The notes under the pieces were generated by a model, which worked only from the letters and a program-made list of their open reading frames with translations, was not told the DNA's origin and made no database searches. Shown here piece after piece: positions 26,935 through 35,473 of a stretch of DNA of 64,000 bases. The stretch covers positions 2,232,001 to 2,296,000 of the forward strand of contig NC_008358.1 in assembly GCF_000013025.1 (NCBI RefSeq), in the 5' to 3' direction. Position 1 is the first letter of the stretch; every line of letters starts with the position of its first letter. Origin of the DNA: Hyphomonas neptunium ATCC 15444. GTDB lineage: Bacteria; Pseudomonadota; Alphaproteobacteria; Caulobacterales; Hyphomonadaceae. Made by a program: the position numbers and the translations under genes.

Positions 26935-29115
26935 CTAGAAATCGACGGAGGCCGAAACCGTAAAGGTCCGCGGATTGCCAAGAATAAGATAATTGGCACC
27001 GGGGAAGCCGCCCGTAGAGGCCCAATACGCTTCATCCGAGACATTCTCAATCCGGGCCCGCAACATCACATCCTGCTGCGCAACCTGGAGCGCATAGCGG
27101 ACGCCGAAATCAAGCCTGGCCCAGCTATCGAGATCTACCGTATTCGTCTCGTTTACATATTGCTCGCCGGTATAGGTAACACGGCCATCCACCGCTAAGC
27201 CCTCAATGCCGGGCACATCCCATTCGGCGTTGATGTTTGCCTGAACCTCCGGAACGCCGATCACGGTGTTGCCCTCGTTCACGCCGCCTTGTGTTTTGGA
27301 GAACTCCGCATCGATCAGCGTCAGGCCGCCGATCAAACGAACGGATTCGACCGGCTCTCCGAACACCGTCAGCTCGACCCCCTGATTTTCCTGCTCACCG
27401 GAAGCCTGGAAAACCTGATCCACAACAATGGCGTTCGGGCGGGTGAGCTGGAAAACGCTGGCGGTCATGCCGAAGCTTCCGGAATCATATTTGATACCCG
27501 CTTCCATCTGTTCGCCGGTAAACGGCTCGAGCACTTCACCCGCATTGAGGATCACCGTGCCGCCGCTGGTTGACGGCGCTATGGCGCCCGGCTGAAGGCT
27601 TTCGGCGTAGTTGCCAAACAGGGACATGCGGTCGCTGGCTTTCCAGACGAGCCCCACGGCCGGCGTTACCTTGCTATCCTCATAGCGTGAAAGTGCGGCG
27701 CCGGAATTATAGTCATAGGAAGCCGTCTCGATCTCCTGATGGCGCAGACCCAGTGTCGCCAGCAGGCGGCCATCGAGGAAAGACAGCGTGTCGGCGACGG
27801 CAATCGACCGGGTGCGCGCGGCTTCGGTTTTCAGGGGATCGCCCAGATCACCGCCGATGAAGAAGTCAGCCGCCGGTGGCGCCGCCGCCACGGGGTTGTA
27901 GAGGTCTGTGGCAAACGACGCTGAGAAGCTCGAGAAGGCGTAGGCATTTTTAGACTCAAGCTGGGTCGACGTGGCGGAGACGACCACCCGGTGGCCGATC
28001 GGGCCGGTCGGGAATTCGGCGCGCACGCCCGCATCGGCGGAGAATACTTCATCCTCACGCGTATTATCGAACCGGTAAGCGGTCATGCTGCCATCGGCAG
28101 CGGCATTGGGGTTTGCCAATACGTTGGCTTCTTCGCCCTGCCGGGCGCCGGCTGCTGCCCAAACGGTGACAGCATCTGTCACATCATATTCGCCGCGCAC
28201 GACGCCGAAAAGCTGTTGCTCGTCCGTATACGTCCAGGGCTGGGCGAAGTTGGTGTCAGCGTCGGGCGCCTCGGGTACGCCAGCCAGCGGCGAGACCTGC
28301 GGACGCGGCGCATCGATCCGGTTGTCCTGATAGCCGACATCGGCCGTGAAGCGGAAGCGGTCGCCCGCATAGTCCGTTCCGAGCGACAGCGCCGTCAAGC
28401 TGCGGGACTGATCCGTCACGGACGTCTCCCCGTCGCGGAGCACCGCGTTGAAGCGCGCGCCCCAAGCCTCATCCGCGCCGAAACGCTGGCCCATATCCAG
28501 CGCGCCGAAGGCCTGGCCTTCGCTTTCATATCCAGCGGTGACGCGGCGGATGCCATCCTGCGGCGCGCGTTTGGGAACAAGGTTGATCGACCCACCCACA
28601 CCGCTGCCACCGGGCGCCGCGCCATTGACGAAGGCGTTTGCCCCGCGAAACACCTCAACTCGCTCTAGCAATTCGGCCGCCACGAACTGGCGCGGCAGAA
28701 TGCCGAATACGCCGTTTAAAGTGACGTCATCGGAATAGACCGGGAAACCGCGGATGACATAGACCTCCTGGAAATTGCCAAATCCTTTGGCCACACGAAC
28801 AACAGGGTCGTTCTGCAAAACGTCGCCGACGCTTTCCGATTGCTGCGCGCTGACGAGGTCGGCTGTGTAGGCGGTGCCGGAAAAGGGCGCGTCCAGAAAA
28901 TCCAGATTACCCAGAAGCCCTGCCCGTCCGCCGCGCGCAACCTGGCCGCCGGCATAAGCGTCCGGCAGCTCGACCTGAGACCCGTTGCCCGTCACAATCA
29001 CTGTTTCCAGCACACGCTCCTGATCGGATGGCGGCGCTTCCTGCGCGAGTGCTGCGGCTGCGAGAGCGCAAAACGCGGTTTGAGTGACGAGTGTTTTCCA
29101 GATGACCGGCTTCAT
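26935..29115 (-). CDS. TonB-dependent siderophore receptor
   Basis: 726 residues from the ATG at 29115. The signal peptide is cleaved near ALA24, followed by a TonB box (ETVIVTG). The plug domain has QNDPVVRVAKGFGNFQEVYVIRGFPV and ERVEVFRGANAFVNGAAPGGSGVGGSINLVPKRA, typical of ferric-siderophore receptors. The barrel ends in aromatic ..TVSASVDF. It leads the operon receptor - PepSY - small membrane protein and has a Fur-like palindrome upstream, supporting iron-controlled expression. Confidence 0.93.
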   Translation of the reverse strand: MKPVIWKTLVTQTAFCALAAAALAQEAPPSDQERVLETVIVTGNGSQVELPDAYAGGQVARGGRAGLLGNLDFLDAPFSGTAYTADLVSAQQSESVGDVLQNDPVVRVAKGFGNFQEVYVIRGFPVYSDDVTLNGVFGILPRQFVAAELLERVEVFRGANAFVNGAAPGGSGVGGSINLVPKRAPQDGIRRVTAGYESEGQAFGALDMGQRFGADEAWGARFNAVLRDGETSVTDQSRSLTALSLGTDYAGDRFRFTADVGYQDNRIDAPRPQVSPLAGVPEAPDADTNFAQPWTYTDEQQLFGVVRGEYDVTDAVTVWAAAGARQGEEANVLANPNAAADGSMTAYRFDNTREDEVFSADAGVRAEFPTGPIGHRVVVSATSTQLESKNAYAFSSFSASFATDLYNPVAAAPPAADFFIGGDLGDPLKTEAARTRSIAVADTLSFLDGRLLATLGLRHQEIETASYDYNSGAALSRYEDSKVTPAVGLVWKASDRMSLFGNYAESLQPGAIAPSTSGGTVILNAGEVLEPFTGEQMEAGIKYDSGSFGMTASVFQLTRPNAIVVDQVFQASGEQENQGVELTVFGEPVESVRLIGGLTLIDAEFSKTQGGVNEGNTVIGVPEVQANINAEWDVPGIEGLAVDGRVTYTGEQYVNETNTVDLDSWARLDFGVRYALQVAQQDVMLRARIENVSDEAYWASTGGFPGANYLILGNPRTFTVSASVDF

Positions 29116-29150
29116 GTGTGAGGTTCCCAATTGGTAGAATCCCGTCTGTA

Positions 29151-29169
29151 ATTGCAACTCATTTGCAAT
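29151..29169. promoter_or_regulatory. Fur-box-like palindrome upstream of siderophore receptor
   Basis: ATTGCAA and TTGCAAT are 7-bp inverted arms around CTCAT. The site is 36-54 bases upstream of the receptor ATG. The GCAAATNANTTGC form is close to alphaproteobacterial Fur operators, and the operon content fits. Binding is inferred. Confidence 0.65.
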
Positions 29170-29308
29170 ACAAGGGTGGGGGATGCTCACATTTTAATGC
29201 ATGCGTCTGGATGATATTTTCACGTCCCGGGTAGGCTGGCGCGCAGCCGATGGAAGGGCACGCAGCTCAGATTTATTACCTGCCTGAACGTCTGACGGAG
29301 GTCACAAG

Positions 29309-29322
29309 TGGCGGAGAGGAAG
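29309..29322 (-). other. Possible attachment-site scar (tRNA-Ser 3'-end-like), left copy
   Basis: TGGCGGAGAGGAAG recurs exactly at 48123-48136. Its reverse complement ends CTCTCCGCCA, the usual 3' end of alphaproteobacterial tRNA-Ser genes, a frequent integration target. There is no T-arm, so this is not a tRNA gene. The att interpretation is an inference. Confidence 0.4.
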
Positions 29323-29384
29323 TCCTTACCAGCCCCGCCCCAACCCGCATAATGCATTGTTTTTATTGGATTGTAAAAATCCAC

Positions 29385-29416
29385 GTGCAGCAGTTTGTGC
29401 AGCAAAATGTGCAGCA
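29385..29416 (+). repeat. GTGCAGCA triplet repeat, cluster A
   Basis: Three exact GTGCAGCA units at 29385, 29397 and 29409, spaced exactly 12 bases apart with AT-rich trinucleotide-type spacers. The same arrangement occurs at 48200-48231. Confidence 0.9.
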
Positions 29417-29668
29417 CTTTACAAAAGGTCGGCTTATGTTTCGGGATCAATCAGGTTTCCAAACAAATGCAGCATTGACGGTCATACGGCAGAGAAGTCC
29501 GGTGCTCTGTGACCCAGCCCCTTAATTTGGAGCTTCTGTCGCAACGGCGACCCACAATGCACAAGATCAAATTGCCGACGACAAATAATCGCCGCCCTGG
29601 CTGAACAGGAGCGAGTGTGCTGTCAGACGAATGCGAACCCGTCTCTGATAGTCGCGCGCGAGCGGGCC

Positions 29669-30373
29669 TCAGGCAGCGAGAAGCTCGCGCCATTCTAGAA
29701 GAGCGGCGTCGCATAGCAACTTGAACCTGGCTCTACTATCGATGTTTCTCTGATGATTGAAATGGTTGTGTACCGATGAATGGACTGAGGCGAACTTCTG
29801 AAGACTTCGCATTCGCCTGAAGCGCGACATTGCCCGCTCGCAGCGGCGAAAAGGTTGGTGCGGATTTTCAGCACGATTATTCAAATGGCGACTTGTTTCC
29901 TGGCGTTTCTCATTCCCTATCGTCTTCATCGCGGCGCGTTAAGAACGTAGCTTGTCGGTCACCACGACATGCGGATTGCCGTTTCGCTTCATCGCTTTTC
30001 TGAGGAATTTCAGCGCCGCAGACTTGTCCCGCTTTTTTGTGACGTACGCTTCCAGAACCTCCCCTTCGTGGTCGACAACGCGCCAAAGTTAGTGCGCCTC
30101 CCCGCGGATCTTCACGAAGACCTCGTCGAGGTGCCAGCGCCACTGCTTGACCCGGCGCATAGCCTCTGACCTCCGCTTACGGATCTTATCGGCGAAGTAT
30201 GTGCCGAAGCGATCGACCCAAAGATGGACGCTTTCGGGGCAGACATCTATGCCCCGTTCGTGAAGCAGGTCCTCTACGTTTCGCGACGAAAGTGGAAATC
30301 GGACGTACATGAGCACGCCAAGCTGGGTAATCTCGGGCGAGGTCTTGAAGTAACGGAAGGGGTTCTGGCTCAT
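29669..30373 (-). pseudogene. IS6-family transposase with two in-frame TAA codons
   Basis: 235 codons in one frame from the ATG at 30373 to the TGA at 29669, the normal IS6 transposase length, with no frameshift. Two internal TAA codons interrupt it, at 30089-30091 (after KIRGEAH) and 29939-29941 (after TDKLRS). Family members usually have tyrosine or a similar residue at both places. The DDE residues remain: D in WHLDEVFVK, D in VVVTDKLRS and E in NNRAENPHQP. It is either decayed by point mutation or would need readthrough. The terminal inverted repeats could not be assigned. Confidence 0.85.
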
Positions 30374-30474
30374 TTTTCAAGGCTAACCGCCTCGACCGGC
30401 CGCCTCAAGTCCCGGTTCCGCTGACATCACCCCTTTCGAGATTAAAATCGTTGTGCGCTGAGGTACGATTAAAC

Positions 30475-30512
30475 ACGAACTTCTGAAGACTTGCATTCTC
30501 CGGAAGCGAGAC
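30475..30512 (-). mobile_element. Second IS6 transposase fragment
   Basis: GAACTTCTGAAGACTTGCAT and the bases after it repeat, with a one-base deletion and substitutions, the part of the IS6 gene at about 29789-29826 (encoding RFRRMRSLQKF). This is a remnant of a second, mostly lost copy. It sits about 20 bases from the mmsA stop codon. Confidence 0.7.
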
Positions 30513-30533
30513 AGCACACGCTCCCTTCGTCGC

Positions 30534-32033
30534 TCAATCAAGTGTCGGCATCGCAAACTGGCTACTCGCAGAGTTTAACTTTGGCCATCGCGTTGAAATG
30601 GTCTTGAGGCGGGTGAAAAATCGCACCCCCTCTTGGCCGTGCATGTGGTGATCCCCAAACAGGGACCGCTTCCATCCGCCAAAGGAATGATAAGCGACCG
30701 GCACGGGAATAGGCACATTTACGCCAACCATCCCGGCGTGCACATCCCGAGTGAACCGTCTGGCGGCCTCTCCGTTCGCCGTGAAGATTGCTGCGCCGTT
30801 TCCATACTCATGGCTGTTCAGGAGAGTGATCGCGGCATCCAAGGTCTGACAACGCATAAGGCTGAGAACGGGGCCGAAGATTTCTTCCCTATGGACACGC
30901 ATCGACGCATCCACCTTGTCCAATAGCGTCGGACCAATGAAATACCCATCTCTGGTTTCCGCAAAGCCCCGTCCACGACCATCCACGATCACCTGGGCGC
31001 CTTCTTCTTCTCCAATCCCGACATAGGATGTGACCTTGTCCAGGTGCGGCTGTGAGATGAGTGGCCCCATTTCACTCTGCGGCGCATTGCCCGGCCCAAT
31101 CTTCAGATTGGCAATACGGGCTCGCAACGCCGGAACCAGTCTTTCTGCCACTTCGTCACCAACGGCGACCGCAACAGAAATTGCCATGCACCGCTCTCCG
31201 GCAGATCCATATGCGGCCCCCATCAGCGCATCGGCAACGTCGTCAATGTCCGCATCCGGCATAATGACCATGTGGTTCTTTGCGCCGCCGAGCGCTTGCA
31301 CCCGTTTGCCACCCGCCGTTCCGCGCGCGTAGATCGCCTCAGCGACAGGCGTCGACCCGACAAAGCTGATCGCCTCAACATCAGGATGATCCAGGAGCGC
31401 ATCGACCGTCGGCTTGTCGCCATGAACAACGTTAAATACGCCAGCGGGTAAGCCCGCATCCCTCAGCAAGTCTGCCAGCAGCATCGTCGCGGAGGGTGTC
31501 TTCTCGCTCGGCTTGAGAACAAATGTATTTCCGCAAGCAATCGCCACGGGAAACATCCACATCGGCACCATTGCGGGAAAATTAAACGGCGTAATTCCGG
31601 CGCACACGCCTAAGGGGAAACGCAGGCCATAACAATCCACCCCCGTCCCGACACTGTCAGATGCCAGGCCTGTGAGTATGTGCGGGATGCCTGTAACGTA
31701 TTCGACAACTTCAAGCCCACGCATGACCTCGCCCATAGCATCCTCATGGACTTTGCCGTGTTCTTCGGTGATGAGGCGCGCAAGGTCGGCCTGGTGCTTT
31801 TCGACGAGATCGCGGAACCGGAACATAATACGGGCACGCCGGATCGGCGTTGTCTCCGACCAGGCAGGGAAAGCCTTGCTGGCCGCCTCAACGGCAAGAT
31901 CCACTTCGCTGCTGGTCGCAACCGGAACTTGCGCCACCTGGCGGCCAGTCGCCGGGTTCATGACAGCCAGGCAATTAGCGCGCTGGCCCGGCAGCTGTGC
32001 ACCATTCACGAAATGCGAAATGTCTCGCAACAT
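30534..32033 (-). CDS. mmsA: CoA-acylating methylmalonate-semialdehyde dehydrogenase (MmsA/IolA)
   Basis: 499 residues from the ATG at 32033, preceded by AGAGGA. It converts malonic semialdehyde (end of inositol breakdown) to acetyl-CoA, or methylmalonic semialdehyde to propionyl-CoA. Family marks are GVCAGITPFNFPAMVPMWMFP, SFVGSTPVAEAIY, the catalytic cysteine in SAGERCMAIS (near residue 285) and the C-terminal FPT-like end (FAMPTLD). It is separated from the iol genes by about 8 kb but completes that pathway, since no other iolA is present. IS6 remnants adjoin its 3' end. Confidence 0.93.
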   Translation of the reverse strand: MLRDISHFVNGAQLPGQRANCLAVMNPATGRQVAQVPVATSSEVDLAVEAASKAFPAWSETTPIRRARIMFRFRDLVEKHQADLARLITEEHGKVHEDAMGEVMRGLEVVEYVTGIPHILTGLASDSVGTGVDCYGLRFPLGVCAGITPFNFPAMVPMWMFPVAIACGNTFVLKPSEKTPSATMLLADLLRDAGLPAGVFNVVHGDKPTVDALLDHPDVEAISFVGSTPVAEAIYARGTAGGKRVQALGGAKNHMVIMPDADIDDVADALMGAAYGSAGERCMAISVAVAVGDEVAERLVPALRARIANLKIGPGNAPQSEMGPLISQPHLDKVTSYVGIGEEEGAQVIVDGRGRGFAETRDGYFIGPTLLDKVDASMRVHREEIFGPVLSLMRCQTLDAAITLLNSHEYGNGAAIFTANGEAARRFTRDVHAGMVGVNVPIPVPVAYHSFGGWKRSLFGDHHMHGQEGVRFFTRLKTISTRWPKLNSASSQFAMPTLD

Positions 32034-32087
32034 GATAATCCTCTTGAATAGCCCGAAATGGGGTTGTGACGACAGTTTCAGTCCAGC

Positions 32088-33710
32088 CTACTGGGCCATC
32101 AGAGCATAAAACCCTATCGTCAGCACAATGATTACACTACCCACTACCTTTGCGTGACGCCACGGAGTTATGTCGACATCGTGGGTATATTCGGCCTTGT
32201 AAATTTTCTGCGCTGGCGAAACGAGACCCACCACGAGCATGAATATTACGGACACTGAGAAAATGAGGGCCAACAAGTGAAGGAAGTGAATATCATACGG
32301 CGTTCGGAACAGGTCACGCAGGAATGCCTGGACCGGCCCCTCAAAAGCAAACACCAGCAGAAAGAACAGGACCGGGCCACCGATCAGCACCACCTTGGCA
32401 GCAAGAGCGGGAACCCGCCGCGTAAAGAACCCCAGCAGGATGACTGCCAACATGGGCCCGAAAAAGGTCGCATTTATCTTCTGCAGATAGTTATGAAGGC
32501 TGCCAGACGTGTCGATTAGCGGCGCGGCAATCATCGCCGCCAACGCCAGCACAACACTGCATACGCGCCCTGACAGAACGATACGCTCTCCGGAGGCCTC
32601 TTTGTTGAAGATAGATTTATAGATGCCCTCGCTGAACAGCGTCGCCGAACTATTGAGAACACTGTTAAACGTCGACAGGACAGCACCAACCATGACAGCA
32701 GCAAAGAACCCGACAAGCCAATCAGGCAGCACAGCCTTTACCAGCATGGGATAAGCCTGCAGATATTGATCCTTGGAGAGATCATCCTTGAATAAGTAGA
32801 ATGCGATGATGCCGGGAAGGACAACTACTGCCGGACCGAGGAGCTTAAATCCCGCAGCGATTAGAACCCCTTTCTGTCCCTCCTTCAGATTTTTCGCGCC
32901 CAGCGCCCGCTGAACAATCGACTGGTTGGTGCACCAGAAGAAAATCTGGTTTACGATCATGCCTGTGAACAGAACGCTGAAGGGCAGGAAAGAGCCGGGC
33001 TCATCGCCTGTTACATCGAATTTTGGCTTTTCGGCAGTGTATACGGTTTCAAGCCCCGCCATCGGGTTGCCGTCCCCGATCATCCAGAGCGCCAGCGCGG
33101 GAATAAGCAACGCTGCGATCAGAAATCCGATACCGTTCACCGTGTCGGAGATGGCAACGGCCCTCAATCCTCCGAACACGGCATAAATTGATCCAAGCGC
33201 GCCAATTCCCCACACCAACATCCATTTGACCAAGTCTGGTGATAGACCCGTTTGTTCAGAAATGTCGAAGAGGCTGTCGATTCCGGTTGCACCAAAAAGG
33301 AGCACAACCGGCAAGATGGCGACGACATACGAGAAGAGGAAAATCAGGGTCGCTATGGTCCGGGTCTGCCCGTCATACCTCTCAGCGAGGAACTGAGGAA
33401 TCGTGGCAAAGCCGCTCTTCAGGTATCGCGGCAGGAAAAAAAGTGCCATCACCACCATAGCAATTGCCGCTGTCGTTTCCCATGCCGTTACGGCAAAGGT
33501 GTGATTGAATGCATCGCCGTTAAGTCCGATGAGGTGTTCCGTCGAAAGGTTCGTCAGCATCAACGATCCCGCGATGATCCATGCTGTCAGCGATCTCCCG
33601 CCGAGGAAATAGGCGTCCGAGCTGTCCATTCTGTGCCTGCGTGTTGCCAGATACGAGATCAACGCAACAAGGGCGGTGAAGAACAGGAAGGTGGACACTG
33701 TCAGGAACAT
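32088..33710 (-). CDS. Sodium/solute symporter (SSS/SLC5 family)
   Basis: 540 residues with about 14 membrane helices. The SLC5 sodium-site region and vSGLT-like stretches are visible: GGRSLTAWIIAGSLMLTNLSTEHLIGLNGDAF, ILPVVLLFGATGIDSLF, FGGLRAVAISDTVNGIGFLI and VMVGAVLSTFNSVLNSSATLF. Such vSGLT-like proteins carry sugars or inositols across the inner membrane with Na+. It is upstream of mmsA on the same strand (54-base gap) and is the only inner-membrane sugar-type carrier in the island, so it is the best candidate for inositol uptake. Confidence 0.92.
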   Translation of the reverse strand: MFLTVSTFLFFTALVALISYLATRRHRMDSSDAYFLGGRSLTAWIIAGSLMLTNLSTEHLIGLNGDAFNHTFAVTAWETTAAIAMVVMALFFLPRYLKSGFATIPQFLAERYDGQTRTIATLIFLFSYVVAILPVVLLFGATGIDSLFDISEQTGLSPDLVKWMLVWGIGALGSIYAVFGGLRAVAISDTVNGIGFLIAALLIPALALWMIGDGNPMAGLETVYTAEKPKFDVTGDEPGSFLPFSVLFTGMIVNQIFFWCTNQSIVQRALGAKNLKEGQKGVLIAAGFKLLGPAVVVLPGIIAFYLFKDDLSKDQYLQAYPMLVKAVLPDWLVGFFAAVMVGAVLSTFNSVLNSSATLFSEGIYKSIFNKEASGERIVLSGRVCSVVLALAAMIAAPLIDTSGSLHNYLQKINATFFGPMLAVILLGFFTRRVPALAAKVVLIGGPVLFFLLVFAFEGPVQAFLRDLFRTPYDIHFLHLLALIFSVSVIFMLVVGLVSPAQKIYKAEYTHDVDITPWRHAKVVGSVIIVLTIGFYALMAQ

Positions 33711-33872
33711 GGATTTATCGTGGCCTTGCTGTCGTTCGCGGCATAAGTTGCCGTATCTGTCCGCAACCCGATTGTTAGAACGTTTTTTTCATAATTTAAA
33801 TAGTTGATTTTTCTGTTTCGTGTTTTTTATGTGACCGGCATAGTAGGTTGACAGACAGCGGAGGAATTCAAA
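33711..33872. promoter_or_regulatory. AT-rich divergent promoter region (symporter / sulfatase)
   Basis: A 162-base region between divergent genes with long A/T runs. It contains the heptamer ATTTTTC (33807-33813), which also occurs twice upstream of the TonB receptor gene at 39440-39471. The sulfatase start has a strong GGAGG site. Confidence 0.45.
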
Positions 33873-35390
33873 ATGCGGACTCTATTGCTTCAAACATTTG
33901 GAAAAGGTGCGTTACTCAGCCTAACATTCGTGTTGCCAGGCTGCGTTCAGCCCCCTCCTCCCGCTCCCGATTCCGTCGCCGAAAAAGAGGCCGCTGCCTC
34001 CGAGCAGCCCAACATCGTACTGATTTTTGTTGATGATATGGGCTATGCAGACATCGGCTCTTTCGGAAGCCCCATCGCCCGCACACCCAATCTCGACCGC
34101 CTGGCAATGGAGGGACAGAAGTGGACGAGCTTTTACGCGCCTGCGCCGGTATGCACTCCGAGCCGCGCCGGCCTGATGACGGGGCGGCTGGCCGTCAGAT
34201 CCGGCATGGCTGGCTTGGTACAGGCCCGTCATGTGCTCTTCCCAACATCAACCGGCGGTCTCCCGCAGAGTGAAGTCACGATCGCCGAATTGCTCCAGCA
34301 GGAAGGTTATGTTTCGGCCGCATTCGGAAAATGGCATATGGGCCACCTTCCAGAATTTTTGCCTACCTCGCATGGCTTTCAATCCTATTTCGGCATCCCT
34401 TACAGTAACGATATGAATATGCCTGGCGGTGGCGAAACACCTTGGTCGATAGATCTCTTCTTTGAGCCACCTAATATTCAGAACTGGGACGTTCCCCTCA
34501 TGCAGGATGAGGAAATCATCGAACGTCCCGCCGATCAGTTCACCCTCACCCAGCGTTACACGGAACGCGCAATCGAGTTCATGGAAACCAGCCACGCGGA
34601 AGGCCAACCCTTCTTCCTGTACCTAGCCCACAACATGCCGCACACGCCCCTGTTCACATCAGAGGGCTTCACCGGCGTCAGCGCAGGCGGCGCCTATGGG
34701 GATGTCATTGAAGAACTCGACTGGAGCGTTGGCGAAATAGTCGACGCTCTTAAGGACATGAAGATAGAGAAGAACACGCTCGTCATCTTCACCTCGGACA
34801 ATGGCCCATGGCTGGCGATGAAAACCCATAGCGGATCAGCCGGCATGTTGCGCGATGGCAAAGGTACAACCTGGGAAGGCGGTATGCGTGTGCCCGCAAT
34901 CTTCTGGTGGCCCGGACAGATTGCGCCGCGCACCGTTACCGATCTTGGGTCAGCGCTTGATCTTATGCCGACATTCGCGGCCATTTCTGGCGCCCGTCTC
35001 CCGGAAGACCGCGTGTATGACGGGTTCGATCTCAGCCCTGCCCTCTTTTCTGAGGGGAGCAGCCCGCGTGAAACACTCTACTATTACCGATTCACGGACG
35101 TTTTTGCCGTTCGCAAGGGCAAGTATAAGGCGCATTTCAGCACCTATGGCGCCTTCGGTGGCAGTGGCCGCACCGAACTGGAAACGCCTGAGCTTTATGA
35201 CATTGAGGCAGACCCAAGCGAGCAGTTCAACATTGCCGCGCAACACCCGGAGATCGTCATGGAGCTGAAGGTTCTGGCTGAGAAACAAGCCGCAAGCGTC
35301 GAGCCTGTCGAAAACCAGTTGGAACGCTATCCTCCGGGCGAAAAGCGAGGCGAAGAAGGTACGCGCCCATGGACCGCGGATAGCGAGTAG
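33873..35390 (+). CDS. Lipoprotein type I sulfatase
   Basis: 505 residues, ATG eight bases after GGAGG. A lipoprotein signal ends at LPGC24, followed by a proline-rich linker. The sulfatase domain starts with NIVLIFVDDMGYADIG (metal-binding aspartates 54-55), then the formylglycine signature C94-T-P-S-R, FGKWHMG, HNMPHTP and FTSDNGPW. Cys94 would need conversion by a formylglycine-generating enzyme, not encoded in this window. It removes a sulfate ester from a substrate outside the inner membrane. Position in the inositol island suggests a sulfated inositol or conjugate; that is inference. Confidence 0.92.
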   Translation: MRTLLLQTFGKGALLSLTFVLPGCVQPPPPAPDSVAEKEAAASEQPNIVLIFVDDMGYADIGSFGSPIARTPNLDRLAMEGQKWTSFYAPAPVCTPSRAGLMTGRLAVRSGMAGLVQARHVLFPTSTGGLPQSEVTIAELLQQEGYVSAAFGKWHMGHLPEFLPTSHGFQSYFGIPYSNDMNMPGGGETPWSIDLFFEPPNIQNWDVPLMQDEEIIERPADQFTLTQRYTERAIEFMETSHAEGQPFFLYLAHNMPHTPLFTSEGFTGVSAGGAYGDVIEELDWSVGEIVDALKDMKIEKNTLVIFTSDNGPWLAMKTHSGSAGMLRDGKGTTWEGGMRVPAIFWWPGQIAPRTVTDLGSALDLMPTFAAISGARLPEDRVYDGFDLSPALFSEGSSPRETLYYYRFTDVFAVRKGKYKAHFSTYGAFGGSGRTELETPELYDIEADPSEQFNIAAQHPEIVMELKVLAEKQAASVEPVENQLERYPPGEKRGEEGTRPWTADSE

Positions 35391-35414
35391 TCGTCCTTCG
35401 CGAAACTGAAAAAA

Positions 35415-35449
35415 AAGCCCGCCCGGACTGATCAACTCCGGGCGGGCTT
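35415..35449. terminator. Bidirectional intrinsic terminator
   Basis: AAGCCCGCCCGGA (35415-35427) pairs with TCCGGGCGGGCTT (35437-35449). An A run precedes it and a T-rich stretch follows, so it can serve both the sulfatase and the convergent hydrolase gene. Confidence 0.85.
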
Positions 35450-35473
35450 ATATTTGATCTGAAAGCGGCGCGC

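Larger units (their letters stand above)
29191..29668. other. Non-coding left edge of the accessory island
   Basis: No credible gene in this stretch. It holds a short motif matching a tRNA-Ser 3' end (29309-29322), an AT-rich block and the first cluster of GTGCAGCA repeats (29385-29416), then the end of the IS6 element. GC content drops visibly here. Confidence 0.6.
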
